64,000 nt of DNA from Antedon mediterranea (Eukaryota > Echinodermata > Crinoidea > Comatulida > Antedonidae). The translations under genes were made by a program, and so were the position numbers. Of the stretch, positions 38,101 through 51,900 are shown piece by piece (within the stretch, counting starts at the first letter, position 1; each line of letters begins with the position of its first letter). The notes below the pieces were generated by a model. That model was not told the origin of the DNA, searched no databases, and saw only the letters and a list, made by a program, of their open reading frames with translations. Location: the NCBI RefSeq assembly GCF_964355755.1, contig NC_092670.1, positions 27,889,795 through 27,953,794 of the forward strand, in the 5' to 3' direction.

Positions 38101-39856
38101 TTTGTGTAACCAAGTTTTTTCGAAAATCACAAAAGGGTCTAAAATGTCTCAAAATGCGATTTGAAGCTATTCTGTACACTTTGATGTTTTTTTGTTAACA
38201 AGTTTTTTCGAAAGTCTCAAAATGGTCTAAAAAGTCTCCAAATGCGATTTGAAGCTATTCTAAGCACTTTGGTGTTTTTATGTTAACAAGTTTTATCGAA
38301 AATCACAAAATGGTGTAAAACGTCTCCAAATGCGATTTGAAGCTATTCTAAGCACTTTGGTGTTTTTATGTTAACAAGTTTTTTCGAAAATCACAAAATG
38401 GTGTAAAACGTCTCCAAATGCGATTTTAAGCTATTCTAAGCAATTTGGTGTTTTTATGTTAACAAGTTTTTTCGAAAATCACAAAATGGTCTAAAACGTC
38501 TCCAAATGCGATTTGAAGCTATTCTGTACACTTTGCTGTTTTGTGAGAATAATTTTTGTCGAAATGCTCAAAATGGTCAAAAACGTTTTTAAATACGATA
38601 TTAAGCTATTTTGTGCTCTTTGATGTTTTTGTGTGAAAAGTTTTATCGAAATGCTCAAAATGGTCTAAAACGGTTTCTAATGTGATTTTAAGCACTTTGA
38701 TGTTTTTATGTTAACAACTTTTTTAGAAAATTACAAAATGGTGTAAAACGTCTCCAAATGCGATTTGAAGCTATTCTAAGCAATTTCGTGTTTTTATGTT
38801 AACAAGTTTTTTCGAAAATCACAAAATGGTCTAAAACGTCTCCAAATGCGATTTGAAGCTATTCTAAGCACTTTTGTGTTTTTATGTTAACAAGTTTTTT
38901 CGAAAATCACAAAATGGTCTAAAATGTCTCCAAATGCGATTTTAAGGTATTCTAAGCACTTTGGTGTTTTTATGTTAACAAGTTTTTTCGAAAATCACAA
39001 AATGGTCTAAAACGTCTCCAAATGAGATTTTAAGGTATTCTAAGCACTTTGGTGTTTTTATGTTAACAAGTTTTTTCGAAAATCACAAAATGGTCTAAAA
39101 CGTCTACAAATGCGATTTGAAGCTATTCTAAGCACTTTGGTGTTTTTATGTTAACAAGTTTTTTCGAAAATCACAAAATGGTCTAAAACGTCTCCAAATG
39201 CGATTTGAAGCTATTCTGTACACTTTGCTGTTTTGTGTGAATAATTTTTGTCGAAATGCTCAAAATGGTCAAAAACGTTTTTAAATACGATATTAAGCTA
39301 TTTTGTGCTCTTTGATGTTTTTGTGTGAAAAGTTTTATCGAAATGCTCAAAATGGTCTAAAACGGTTTCTAATGTGATTTTAAGCACTTTGATGTTTTTA
39401 TGTTAACAACTTTTTTAGAAAATCACAAAATGGTCTAAAACGTCTCCAAATGCGATTTGAAGCAATTCTAAGCACTTTGGTGTTTTTATGGTAACGAGTT
39501 TTTTTGAATATCACAAAATGGTCTAAAATGTCTCCAAATGCGATTTGAAGCTATTCTGTACACTTTGATGTTTTTTTGTTAACAAGTTTTTTCGAAAGTC
39601 ACAAAATGGTCTAAAACGTCTCCAAATGCGATTTGAAACTATTCTAAGCACTTTGGTGTTTTTATGTTAACAAGTTTTTTCGAAAATCACAAAATGGGGT
39701 AAAACGTCTCCAAATGCGATTTGAAGCTATTCTAAGCACTTTGGTGTTTTTATGTTAACAAGTTTTTTCGAAAATCACAAAATGGTGTAAAACTTCTCCA
39801 AATACGATTTTAAGCTATTCTAAGCAATTTGGTGTTTTTATGTTAACAAGTTTTTT
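30719..39856 (+). repeat. Cassette map, 4,569-bp dimer region
   Basis: Cassettes start at 30719, 31059, 31576, 32004, 32784, 33124, 33904, 34596, then 35288, 35628, 36145, 36573, 37353, 37693, 38473 and 39165. The A runs are 1, 3, 2, 6, 1, 6, 5, 5 and then the same eight values again. The eight intervals (340, 517, 428, 780, 340, 780, 692, 692) sum to 4,569 bp. The 517 rather than 516 comes from an 89-bp A monomer with TTAAAAAGTTTTTTTCG, present in both copies. Confidence 0.95.
35200..39768 (+). repeat. 4,569-bp higher-order unit, copy 2
   Basis: Direct tandem copy of 30,631-35,199. The similarity ends at about 39,784, where copy 1 had continued into copy 2 with GGTCTAAAACG and this copy continues with GGTGTAAAACTTCTCC. 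Its last part, from about 39,010, also opens the block that recurs at 48,955 and 58,388, so one boundary region serves two duplication systems. Confidence 0.93.
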
Positions 39857-42800
39857 CGAAAATCACAAAATGGTCTAAAACGTCTCCAAATGCGATTTGA
39901 AGCTATTCTGTACACTTTGCTGTTTTGTGTGAATAATTTTTGTTGAAATGCTCAAAATGGTCAAAAACGTTTTTAAATACTATATTAAGCTATTTTGTGC
40001 TCTTTGATGTTTTTGTGTGAAAAGTTTTTTCGAAATGCTCAAAATGGTCTAAAACGGTTTCTAATGTGATTTTAAGCACTTTGATGTTTTTATGTTAACA
40101 ACTTTTTTAGAAAATTACAAAATGGTGTAAAACGTCTCCAAATGCGATTTGAAGCTATTCTAAGCACTTTGGTGTTTTTATGGTAACGAGTTTTTTTGAA
40201 TATCACAAAATGGTCTAAAATGTCTCCAAATGCGATTTGAAGCTTTTCTAAGCACTTTGGTGTTTTTATGTTAACAAGTTTTTTCGAAAATCACAAAATG
40301 GACTAAAACGTCTCCAAATGTGATTTGAAGCTATTCTAAACACTTTGGTGTTTTTATGTTAACAAGTTTTTTCGAAAATCACAAATTGGTCTAAAACGTC
40401 TCCAAATGCGATTTGAAGCTAGTTTAAGCACTTTGGTGTTTTTGTGTAACCAAGTTTTTTCGAAAATCACAAAAGGGTCTAAAATGTCTCAAAATGCGAT
40501 TTGAAGCTATTCTGTACACTTTGATGTTTTTTTTGTTAACAAGTTTTTTCGAAAGTCACAAAATGGTCTAAAACGTCTCCAAATGCGATTTGAAGCTATT
40601 CTAAGCACTTTGGTGTTTTTATGTTAACAAGTTTTTTCGAAAATCACAAAATGGTGTAAAACGTCTCCAAATGCGATTTGAAGCTATTCTAAGCAATTTG
40701 GTGTTTTTATGTTAACAAGTTTTTTCGAAAATCACAAAATGGTGTAAAACGTCTCCAAATGCGATTTTAAGCTATTCTAAGCAATTTGGTGTTTTTTTAT
40801 GTTAACAAGTTTTTTCGAAAATCACAAAATGGTCTAAAACGTCTCCAAATGCGATTTGAAGCTATTCTGTACACTTTGCTGTTTTGTGAGAATAATTTTT
40901 GTCGAAATGCTCAAAATGGTCAAAAACGTTTTTAAATACGATATTAAGCTATTTTGTGCTCTTTGATGTTTTTGTGTGAAAAGTTTTATCGAAATGCTCA
41001 AAATGGTCTAAAACGGTTTCTAATGTGATTTTAAGCACTTTGGTGTTTTTATGTTAACAAGTTTTTTCGAAAATCACAAAATGGTCTAAAACGTCTCCAA
41101 ATGTGATTTGAAGCTATTCAAAACACTTTGGTGTTTTTATGTTAACAAGTTTTTTCGAAAATCACAAATTGGTCTAAAACGTCTCCAAATGCGATTTGAA
41201 GCTATTTTAAGCACTTTGGTGTTTTTGTGTAACCAAGTTTTTTCGAAAATCACAAAAGGGTCTAAAATGTCTCAAAATGCGATTTGAAGCTATTCTGTAC
41301 ACTTTGATGTTTTTTTGTTAACAAGTTTTTTCGAAAGTCACAAAATGGTCTAAAACGTCTCCAAATGCGATTTGAAGCTATTCTAAGCACTTTGCTGTAT
41401 TGTGTGAATAATTTTTGTCGAAATGCTCAAAATGGTCAAAAACGTTTTTAAATACGATATTAAGCTATTTTGTGCTCTTTGATGTTTTTGTGTGAAAAGT
41501 TTTATCGAAATGCTCAAAATGGTCTAAAACGGTTTCTAATGTGATTTTAAGCACTTTGATGTTTTTATGTTAACAACTTTTTTAGAAAATCACAAAATGG
41601 TCTAAAACGTTTCCAAATGCGATTTGAAGCAATTCTAAGCACTTTGGTGTTTTTATGGTAACGAGTTTTTTTGAATATCACAAAATGGTCTAAAATGTCT
41701 CCAAATGCGATTTGAAGCTTTTCTAAGCACTTTGGTGTTTTTATGTTAACAAGTTTTTTCGAAAATCACAAAATGGTCTAAAACGTCTCCAAATGCGATT
41801 TGAAGCTATTCTGTACACTTTGCTGTTTTGTGTGAATAATTTTTGTCGAAATGCTCAAAATGGTCAAAAACGTTTTTAAATACGATATTAAGCTATTTTG
41901 TGCTCTTTTATGTTTTTGTGTGAAAAGTTTTATCGAAATGCTCAAAATGGTCTAAAACGGTTTCTAATGTGATTTTAAGCACTTTGATGTTTTTATGTTA
42001 ACAACTTTTTTAGAAAATCACAAAATGGTCTAAAACGTCTCCAAATGCGATTTGAAGCAATTCTAAGCACTTTGGTGTTTTTATGGTAACGAGTTTTTTT
42101 GAATATCACAAAATGGTCTAAAATGTCTCCAAATGCGATTTGAAGCTTTTCTAAGCACTTTGGTGTTTTTATGGTAACGAGTTATTTCGAAAATCACAAA
42201 ATGGTCTAAAACGTCTCCAAATGCGATTTGAAGCTATTCTGTACACTTTGCTGTTTTGTGTGAATAATTTTTGTCAAAATGCTCAAAATGGTCAAAAACG
42301 TTTTTAAATACTATATTAAGCTATTTTGTGCTCTTTGATGTTTTTGTGTGAAAAGTTTTATCGAAATGCTCAAAATGGTCTAAAACGGTTTCTAATGTGA
42401 TTTTAAGCACTTTGATGTTTTTATGTTAACAACTTTTTTAGAAAATTACAAAATGGTGTAAAACGTCTCCAAATGCGATTTGAAGCTATTCTAAGCAATT
42501 TGGTGTTTTTATGTTAACAAGTTTTTTCGAAAATCACAAAATGGTCTAAAACGTCTCCAAATGCGATTTGAAGCTATTCTAAGCACTTTTGTGTTTTTAT
42601 GTTAACAAGTTTTTTCGAAAATCACAAAATGGTCTAAAATGTCTCCAAATGCGATTTGAAGCTTTTCTAAGCACTTTTGTGTTTTTATGTTTACAAGTTT
42701 TTTCGAAAATCACAAAATGGTCTAAAACGTCTCCAAATGCGATTTGAAGCTATTCTGTACACTTTGCTGTTTTGTGTGAATAATTTTTGTCAAAATGCTC

Positions 42801-43050
42801 AAAATGGTCAAAAACGTTTTTAAATACTATATTAAGCTATTTTGTGTTCTTTGATGTTTTTATGTGAAAAATTTTATCGAAATGCTCAAAATGGTCTAAA
42901 ACGGTTTCTAATGTGATTTTAAGAACTTTGATGTTTTTATGTTAAAAACTTTTTTAGAAAATCACAAAATGGTCTAAAACGTCTCCAAATGCGATTTGAA
43001 GCAATTCTAAGCACTTTGGTGTTTTTATGTTAACACGTTTTTTCGAAAAT
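39010..43050 (+). repeat. Right-hand block, copy 1 of 3
   Basis: Landmarks recur 9,945 bp to the right up to about 52,000 and 10,373 bp after: AAAATGGGGTAAAAC (39,692/49,637), CTATTCAAAACAC (41,113/51,058), CTGTATTGTGTG (41,395/51,340) and AACACGTTTTTTCG (43,032/53,405). The 428-bp step is explained by an extra five-monomer unit in copy 2. Cassettes are at 39165, 39857, 40816, 41332, 41760, 42188 and 42704. Confidence 0.9.
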
Positions 43051-44219
43051 CACAAAATGGTCTACAACGTCTCCAAATGCGATTTGAAGATATTCTAAGC
43101 ACTTTGGTGTTTTTATGTTAACAAGTTTTTTCGAAAATCACAAAGTGGTATAAAACGTCTCCAAATGCGATTTTAAGGTATTCTAAGCACTTTGGTGTTT
43201 TTATGTTAACAAGTTTTTTCGAAAATCACAAAATGGTCTAAAACGTCTCCAAATGTGATTTGAAGCTATTCTAAACACTTTGGTGTTTTTATGTTAACAA
43301 GTTTTTTCGAAAATCACAAATTGGTCTAAAACGTCTCCAAATGCGATTTGAAGCTATTTTAAGCACTTTGGTGTTTTTGTGTAACCAAGTTTTTTCGAAA
43401 ATCACAAAAGGGTCTAAAATGTCTCAAAATGCGATTTGAAGCTATTCTGTACACTTTGATGTTTTTATGTTAACAACTTTTTTAGAAAATCACAAAATGG
43501 TCTAAAACGTCTCCAAATGCGATTTGAAGCAATTCTAAGCACTTTGGTGTTTTTATGGTAACGAGTTTTTTTGAATATCACAAAATGGTCTAAAATGTCT
43601 CCAAATGCGATTTGAAGCTTTTCTAAGCACTTTGGTGTTTTTATGTTAACAAGTTTTTTCGAAAATCACAAAATGGTCTAAAACGTCTCCAAATGCGATT
43701 TGAAGCTATTCTGTACACTTTGCTGTTTTGTGTGAATAATTTTTGTCGAAATGCTCAAAATGGTCAAAAACGTTTTTAAATACGATATTAAGCTATTTTG
43801 TGCTCTTTGATGTTTTTGTGTGAAAAGTTTTATCGAAATGCTCAAAATGGTCTAAAACGGTTTCTAATGTGATTTTAAGCACTTTGATGTTTTTATGTTA
43901 ACAACTTTTTTAGAAAATCACAAAATGGTCTAAAACGTCTCCAAATGCGATTTGAAGCAATTCTAAGCACTTTGGTGTTTTTATGGTAACGAGTTTTTTT
44001 GAATATCACAAAATGGTCTAAAACGTCTCCAAATGCGATTTGAAGCTTTTCTAAGCACTTTGGTGTTTTTATGTTTACAAGTTTTTTCGAAAATCACAAA
44101 ATGGTCTAAAACGGCTCCAAATACGATTTGAAGCTATTCTAAGCACTTTGGTGTTTTTATGTTAACAAGTTTTTTCGAAAATCACAAAATGGTCTAAAAC
44201 GTCTCCAAATGCGATTTGA

Positions 44220-44420
44220 AGCTATTCTAAGCACTTTGGTGTTTTTATGTTAACAAGTTTTTTCGAAAATCACAAAATGGTGTAGAATGTCTCCAAATGC
44301 GATTTGAAGCTATTCTAAGCAATTTTGTGTTTTTATGTTAACAAGTTTTTTCGAAAATCACAAAATGGTGTAAAACGTCTCCAAATGCGATTTTAAGCTA
44401 TTCTAAGCACTTTTGTGTTT
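44220..44420 (+). repeat. A monomers with private variants
   Basis: This short stretch holds GGTGTAGAATGTC (44,279-44,291), seen nowhere else in the window, and next to it an A monomer that combines GGTGTAAAACG and GATTTTAAGC with CACTTTTGTG, a mixture usually split between different monomers. It lies between the right-hand block and the partial 4,569-type segment. It is useful as a unique anchor in an otherwise repetitive region. Confidence 0.8.
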
Positions 44421-45735
44421 TTATGTTAACAAGTTTTTTCGAAAATCACAAAATGGTCTAAAATGTCTCCAAATGCGATTTGAAGCTATTCTGTACACTT
44501 TGCTGTTTTGTGTGAATAATTTTTGTCAAAATGCTCAAAATGGTCAAAAACGTTTTTAAATACTATATTAAGCTATTTTGTGTTCTTTGATGTTTTTGTG
44601 TGAAAAGTTTTTTCGAAATGCTCAAAATGGTCTAAAACGGTTTCTAATGTGATTTTAAGCACTTTGATGTTTTTATGTTAACAACTTTTTTAGAAAATTA
44701 CAAAATGGTCTAAAACGTCTCCAAATGCAATTTGAAGCAATTCTAAGCACTTTGGTGTTTTTATGTTAACAAGTTTTTTCGAAAATCACAAAATGGTCTA
44801 AAACGTCTCCAAATGCTATTTGAAGCTATTCTGTACACTTTGCTGTTTTGTGTGAATAATTTTTGTTGAAATGCTCAAAATGGTCAAAAACGTTTTTAAA
44901 TACGATATTAAGCTATTTTGTGCTCTTTGATGTTTTTGTGTGAAAAGTTTTATCGAAATGCTCAAAATGGTCTAAAACGGTTTCTAATGTGATTTTAAGC
45001 ACTTTGGTGTTTTTATGTTAACAAGTTTTTTCGAAAATCACAAAATGGTCTAAAATGTCTCCAAATGCGATTTGAAGCTTTTCTAAGCACTTTGGTGTTT
45101 TTATGTTAACAAGTTTTTTCGAAAATCACAAAATGGTCTAAAACGTCTCCAAATGTGATTTGAAGCTATTCTAAACACTTTGGTGTTTTTATGTTAACAA
45201 GTTTTTTCGAAAATCACAAATTGGTCTAAAACGTCTCCAAATGCGATTTGAAGCTATTTTAAGCACTTTGGTGTTTTTGTGTAACCAAGTTTTTTCGAAA
45301 ATCACAAAAGGGTCTAAAATGTCTCAAAATGCGATTTGAAGCTATTCTGTACACTTTGATGTTTTTATGTTAACAACTTTTTTAGAAAATCACAAAATGG
45401 TCTAAAACGTCTCCAAATGCGATTTGAAGCAATTCTAAGCACTTTGGTGTTTTTATGGTAACGAGTTTTTTTGAATATCACAAAATGGTCTAAAATGTCT
45501 CCAAATGCGATTTGAAGCTATTCTAAGCACTTTGGTGTTTTTATGTTAACAAGTTTTTTCGAAAATCACAAAATGGTGTAAAACGTCTCCAAATGCGATT
45601 TGAAGCTATTCTAAGCACTTTGGTGTTTTTATGTTAACAAGTTTTTTCGAAAATCACAAAATGGTGTAAAACTTCTCCAAATACGATTTTAAGCTATTCT
45701 AAGCAATTTGGTGTTTTTATGTTAACAAGTTTTTT

Positions 45736-48100
45736 CGAAAATCACAAAATGGTCTAAAACGTCTCCAAATGCGATTTGAAGCTATTCTGTACACTTTGCT
45801 GTTTTGTGTGAATAATTTTTGTTGAAATGCTCAAAATGGTCAAAAACGTTTTTAAATACTATATTAAGCTATTTTGTGTTCTTTGATGTTTTTGTGTGAA
45901 AAGTTTTATCGAAATGCTCAAAATGGTCTAAAACGGTTTCTAATGTGATTTTAAGCACTTTGATGTTTTTATGTTAACAACTTTTTTAGAAAATCACAAA
46001 ATGGTCTAAAACGTCTCCAAATGCGATTTGAAGCAATTCTAAGCACTTTGGTGTTTTTATGGTAACGAGTTTTTTTGAATATCACAAAATGGTCTAAAAC
46101 GTCTCCAAATGCGATTTGAAGCTTTTCTAAGCACTTTGGTGTTTTTATGTTTACAAGTTTTTTCGAAAATCACAAAATGGTCTAAAACGGCTCCAAATAC
46201 GATTTGAAGCTATTCTAAGCACTTTGGTGTTTTTATGTTAACAAGTTTTTTCGAAAATCACAAAATGGTCTAAAACGTCTCCAAATGCGATTTGAAGCTA
46301 TTCTAAGCACTTTGGTGTTTTTATGTTAACAAGTTTTTTCGAAAATCACAAAATGGTGTAAAACGTCTCCAAATGCGATTTGAAGCTATTCTAAGCACTT
46401 TTGTGTTTTTATGTTAACAAGTTTTTTCGAAAATCACAAAATGGTCTAAAATGTCTCAAAATGCGATTTGAAGCTATTCTGTACACTTTGCTGTTTTGTG
46501 TGAATAATTTTTGTCAAAATGCTCAAAATGGTCAAAAACGTTTTTAAATACTATATTAAGCTATTTTGTGTTCTTTGATGTTTTTGTGTGAAAAGTTTTT
46601 TCGAAATGCTCAAAATGGTCTAAAACGGTTTCTAATGTGATTTTAAGCACTTTGATGTTTTTATGTTAACAACTTTTTTAGAAAATTACAAAATGGTCTA
46701 AAACGTCTCCAAATGCAATTTGAAGCAATTCTAAGCACTTTGGTGTTTTTATGTTAACAAGTTTTTTCGAAAATCACAAAATGGTCTAAAACGTCTCCAA
46801 ATGCGATTTGAAGCTATTCTGTACACTTTGCTGTTTTGTGTGAATAATTTTTGTTGAAATGCTCAAAATGGTCAAAAACGTTTTTAAATACGATATTAAG
46901 CTATTTTGTGCTCTTTGATGTTTTTGTGTGAAAAGTTTTATCGAAATGCTCAAAATGGTCTAAAACGGTTTCTAATGTGATTTTAAGCACTTTGGTGTTT
47001 TTATGTTAACAAGTTTTTTCGAAAATCACAAAATGGTCTAAAACGTCTCCAAATGTGATTTGAAGCTATTCTAAACACTTTGGTGTTTTTATGTTAACAA
47101 GTTTTTTCGAAAATCACAAATTGGTCTAAAACGTCTCCAAATGCGATTTGAAGCTATTTTAAGCACTTTGGTGTTTTTGTGTAACCAAGTTTTTTCGAAA
47201 ATCACAAAAGGGTCTAAAATGTCTCAAAATGCGATTTGAAGCTATTCTGTACACTTTGATGTTTTTTTGTTAACAAGTTTTTTCGAAAGTCTCAAAATGG
47301 TCTAAAAAGTCTCCAAATGCGATTTGAAGCTATTCTAAGCACTTTGGTGTTTTTATGTTAACAAGTTTTATCGAAAATCACAAAATGGTGTAAAACGTCT
47401 CCAAATGCGATTTGAAGCTATTCTAAGCACTTTGGTGTTTTTATGTTAACAAGTTTTTTCGAAAATCACAAAATGGTGTAAAACGTCTCCAAATGCGATT
47501 TTAAGCTATTCTAAGCAATTTGGTGTTTTTATGTTAACAAGTTTTTTCGAAAATCACAAAATGGTCTAAAACGTCTCCAAATGCGATTTGAAGCTATTCT
47601 GTACACTTTGCTGTTTTGTGAGAATAATTTTTGTCGAAATGCTCAAAATGGTCAAAAACGTTTTTAAATACGATATTAAGCTATTTTGTGCTCTTTGATG
47701 TTTTTGTGTGAAAAGTTTTATCGAAATGCTCAAAATGGTCTAAAACGGTTTCTAATGTGATTTTAAGCACTTTGATGTTTTTATGTTAACAACTTTTTTA
47801 GAAAATTACAAAATGGTGTAAAACGTCTCCAAATGCGATTTGAAGCTATTCTAAGCAATTTCGTGTTTTTATGTTAACAAGTTTTTTCGAAAATCACAAA
47901 ATGGTCTAAAACGTCTCCAAATGCGATTTGAAGCTATTCTAAGCACTTTTGTGTTTTTATGTTAACAAGTTTTTTCGAAAATCACAAAATGGTCTAAAAT
48001 GTCTCCAAATGCGATTTTAAGGTATTCTAAGCACTTTGGTGTTTTTATGTTAACAAGTTTTTTCGAAAATCACAAAATGGTCTAAAACGTCTCCAAATGC
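45736..48100 (+). repeat. Segment matching 36,573-39,025
   Basis: Cassettes 45736 and 36573 are 9,163 bp apart; 46428/37353, 46768/37693 and 47548/38473 are 9,075 bp apart. The 88-bp step is one A monomer missing here near 46,340-46,430. The shared marks AAAGTCTCAAAATGG (47,286 and 38,211) and AAGCAATTTCGTG confirm the relation. So the 4,569-bp family contributed a partial third copy beyond the tandem dimer. Confidence 0.86.
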
Positions 48101-48954
48101 GATTTGAAGCTATTCTAAGCACTTTGGTGTTTTTATGTTAACAAGTTTTTTCGAAAATCACAAAATGGTGTAAAACTTCTCCAAATACGATTTTAAGCTA
48201 TTCTAAGCAATTTGGTGTTTTTATGTTAACAAGTTTTTTCGAAAATCACAAAATGGTATAAAACGTCTCCAAATACGATTTGAAGCAATTCTAAGCACTT
48301 TGGTGTTTTTATGTTAACAAGTTTTTTCGAAAATTACAAAATGGTATAAAACGTCTCCAAATGCGATTTGAAGATTTTCTAAGCACTTTGGTGTTTTTAT
48401 GTTTACAAGTTTTTTCGAAAATCACAAAATGGTCTAAAACGTCTCCAAATGCGATTTGAAGCTATTCTGTACACTTTGCTGTTTTGTGTGAATAATTTTG
48501 TCAAAATGCTCAAAATGGTCAAAAACGTTTTTAAATACTATATTAAGCTATTTTGTGTTCTTTGATGTTTTTGTGTGAAAAGTTTTATCGAAATGCTCAA
48601 AATGGTCTAAAACGGTTTCTAATGAAATGATTTTAAGAACTTTGATGTTTTTATGTTAACAACTTTTTTAGAAAATCACAAAATGGTCTAAAACGTCTCC
48701 AAATGCGATTTGAAGCATTTCTAAGCACTTTGGTGTTTTTATGTTAACAAGTTTTTTCGAAAATCACAAAATGGTATAAAACCTCTCCAAATGCGATTTT
48801 AAGGTATTCTAAGCACTTTGGTGTTTTTATGTTAACAAGTTTTTTCGAAAATCACAAAATGGTCTAAAACGTCTACAAATGCGATTTGAAGCTATTCTAA
48901 GCACTTTGGTGTTTTTATGTTAACAAGTTTTTTCGAAAATCACAAAATGGTATA

Positions 48955-51900
48955 AAACGTCTCCAAATGAGATTTTAAGGTATTCTAAGCACTTTGGTGT
49001 TTTTATGTTAACAAGTTTTTTCGAAAATCACAAAATGGTCTAAAACGTCTACAAATGCGATTTGAAGCTATTCTAAGCACTTTGGTGTTTTTATGTTAAC
49101 AAGTTTTTTCGAAAATCACAAAATGGTCTAAAACGTCTCCAAATGCGATTTGAAGCTATTCTGTACACTTTGCTGTTTTGTGTGAATAATTTTTGTCGAA
49201 ATGCTCAAAATGGTCAAAAACGTTTTTAAATACGATATTAAGCTATTTTGTGCTCTTTGATGTTTTTGTGTGAAAAGTTTTATCGAAATGCTCAAAATGG
49301 TCTAAAACGGTTTCTAATGTGATTTTAAGCACTTTGATGTTTTTATGTTAACAACTTTTTTAGAAAATCACAAAATGGTCTAAAACGTCTCCAAATGCGA
49401 TTTGAAGCAATTCTAAGCACTTTGGTGTTTTTATGGTAACGAGTTTTTTTGAATATCACAAAATGGTCTAAAATGTCTCCAAATGCGATTTGAAGCTATT
49501 CTGTACACTTTGATGTTTTTTTGTTAACAAGTTTTTTCGAAAGTCACAAAATGGTCTAAAACGTCTCCAAATGCGATTTGAAACTATTCTAAGCACTTTG
49601 GTGTTTTTATGTTAACAAGTTTTTTCGAAAATCACAAAATGGGGTAAAACGTCTCCAAATGCGATTTGAAGCTATTCTAAGCACTTTGGTGTTTTTATGT
49701 TAACAAGTTTTTTCGAAAATCACAAAATGGTGTAAAACTTCTCCAAATACGATTTTAAGCTATTCTAAGCAATTTGGTGTTTTTATGTTAACAAGTTTTT
49801 TCGAAAATCACAAAATGGTCTAAAACGTCTCCAAATGCGATTTGAAGCTATTCTGTACACTTTGCTGTTTTGTGTGAATAATTTTTGTTGAAATGCTCAA
49901 AATGGTCAAAAACGTTTTTAAATACTATATTAAGCTATTTTGTGCTCTTTGATGTTTTTGTGTGAAAAGTTTTATCGAAATGCTCAAAATGGTCTAAAAC
50001 GGTTTCTAATGTGATTTTAAGCACTTTGATGTTTTTATGTTAACAACTTTTTTAGAAAATTACAAAATGGTGTAAAACGTCTCCAAATGCGATTTGAAGC
50101 TATTCTAAGCACTTTGGTGTTTTTATGGTAACGAGTTTTTTTGAATATCACAAAATGGTCTAAAATGTCTCCAAATGCGATTTGAAGCTTTTCTAAGCAC
50201 TTTGGTGTTTTTATGTTAACAAGTTTTTTCGAAAATCACAAAATGGTCTAAAACGTCTCCAAATGTGATTTGAAGCTATTCTAAACACTTTGGTGTTTTT
50301 ATGTTAACAAGTTTTTTCGAAAATCACAAATTGGTCTAAAACGTCTCCAAATGCGATTTGAAGCTAGTTTAAGCACTTTGGTGTTTTTGTGTAACCAAGT
50401 TTTTTCGAAAATCACAAAAGGGTCTAAAATGTCTCAAAATGCGATTTGAAGCTATTCTGTACACTTTGATGTTTTTTTTGTTAACAAGTTTTTTCGAAAG
50501 TCACAAAATGGTCTAAAACGTCTCCAAATGCGATTTGAAGCTATTCTAAGCACTTTGGTGTTTTTATGTTAACAAGTTTTTTCGAAAATCACAAAATGGT
50601 GTAAAACGTCTCCAAATGCGATTTGAAGCTATTCTAAGCAATTTGGTGTTTTTATGTTAACAAGTTTTTTCGAAAATCACAAAATGGTGTAAAACGTCTC
50701 CAAATGCGATTTTAAGCTATTCTAAGCAATTTGGTGTTTTTTTATGTTAACAAGTTTTTTCGAAAATCACAAAATGGTCTAAAACGTCTCCAAATGCGAT
50801 TTGAAGCTATTCTGTACACTTTGCTGTTTTGTGAGAATAATTTTTGTCGAAATGCTCAAAATGGTCAAAAACGTTTTTAAATACGATATTAAGCTATTTT
50901 GTGCTCTTTGATGTTTTTGTGTGAAAAGTTTTATCGAAATGCTCAAAATGGTCTAAAACGGTTTCTAATGTGATTTTAAGCACTTTGGTGTTTTTATGTT
51001 AACAAGTTTTTTCGAAAATCACAAAATGGTCTAAAACGTCTCCAAATGTGATTTGAAGCTATTCAAAACACTTTGGTGTTTTTATGTTAACAAGTTTTTT
51101 CGAAAATCACAAATTGGTCTAAAACGTCTCCAAATGCGATTTGAAGTTATTTTAAGCACTTTGGTGTTTTTGTGTAACCAAGTTTTTTCGAAAATCACAA
51201 AAGGGTCTAAAATGTCTCAAAATGCGATTTGAAGCTATTCTGTACACTTTGATGTTTTTTTGTTAACAAGTTTTTTCGAAAGTCACAAAATGGTCTAAAA
51301 CGTCTCCAAATGCGATTTGAAGCTATTCTAAGCACTTTGCTGTATTGTGTGAATAATTTTTGTCGAAATGCTCAAAATGGTCAAAAACGTTTTTAAATAC
51401 GATATTAAGCTATTTTGTGCTCTTTGATGTTTTTGTGTGAAAAGTTTTATCGAAATGCTCAAAATGGTCTAAAACGGTTTCTAATGTGATTTTAAGCACT
51501 TTGATGTTTTTATGTTAACAACTTTTTTAGAAAATCACAAAATGGTCTAAAACGTCTCCAAATGCGATTTGAAGCAATTCTAAGCACTTTGGTGTTTTTA
51601 TGGTAACGAGTTTTTTTGAATATCACAAAATGGTCTAAAATGTCTCCAAATGCGATTTGAAGCTTTTCTAAGCACTTTGGTGTTTTTATGTTAACAAGTT
51701 TTTTCGAAAATCACAAAATGGTCTAAAACGTCTCCAAATGCGATTTGAAGCTATTCTGTACACTTTGCTGTTTTGTGTGAATAATTTTTGTCGAAATGCT
51801 CAAAATGGTCAAAAACGTTTTTAAATACGATATTAAGCTATTTTGTGCTCTTTTATGTTTTTGTGTGAAAAGTTTTATCGAAATGCTCAAAATGGTCTAA

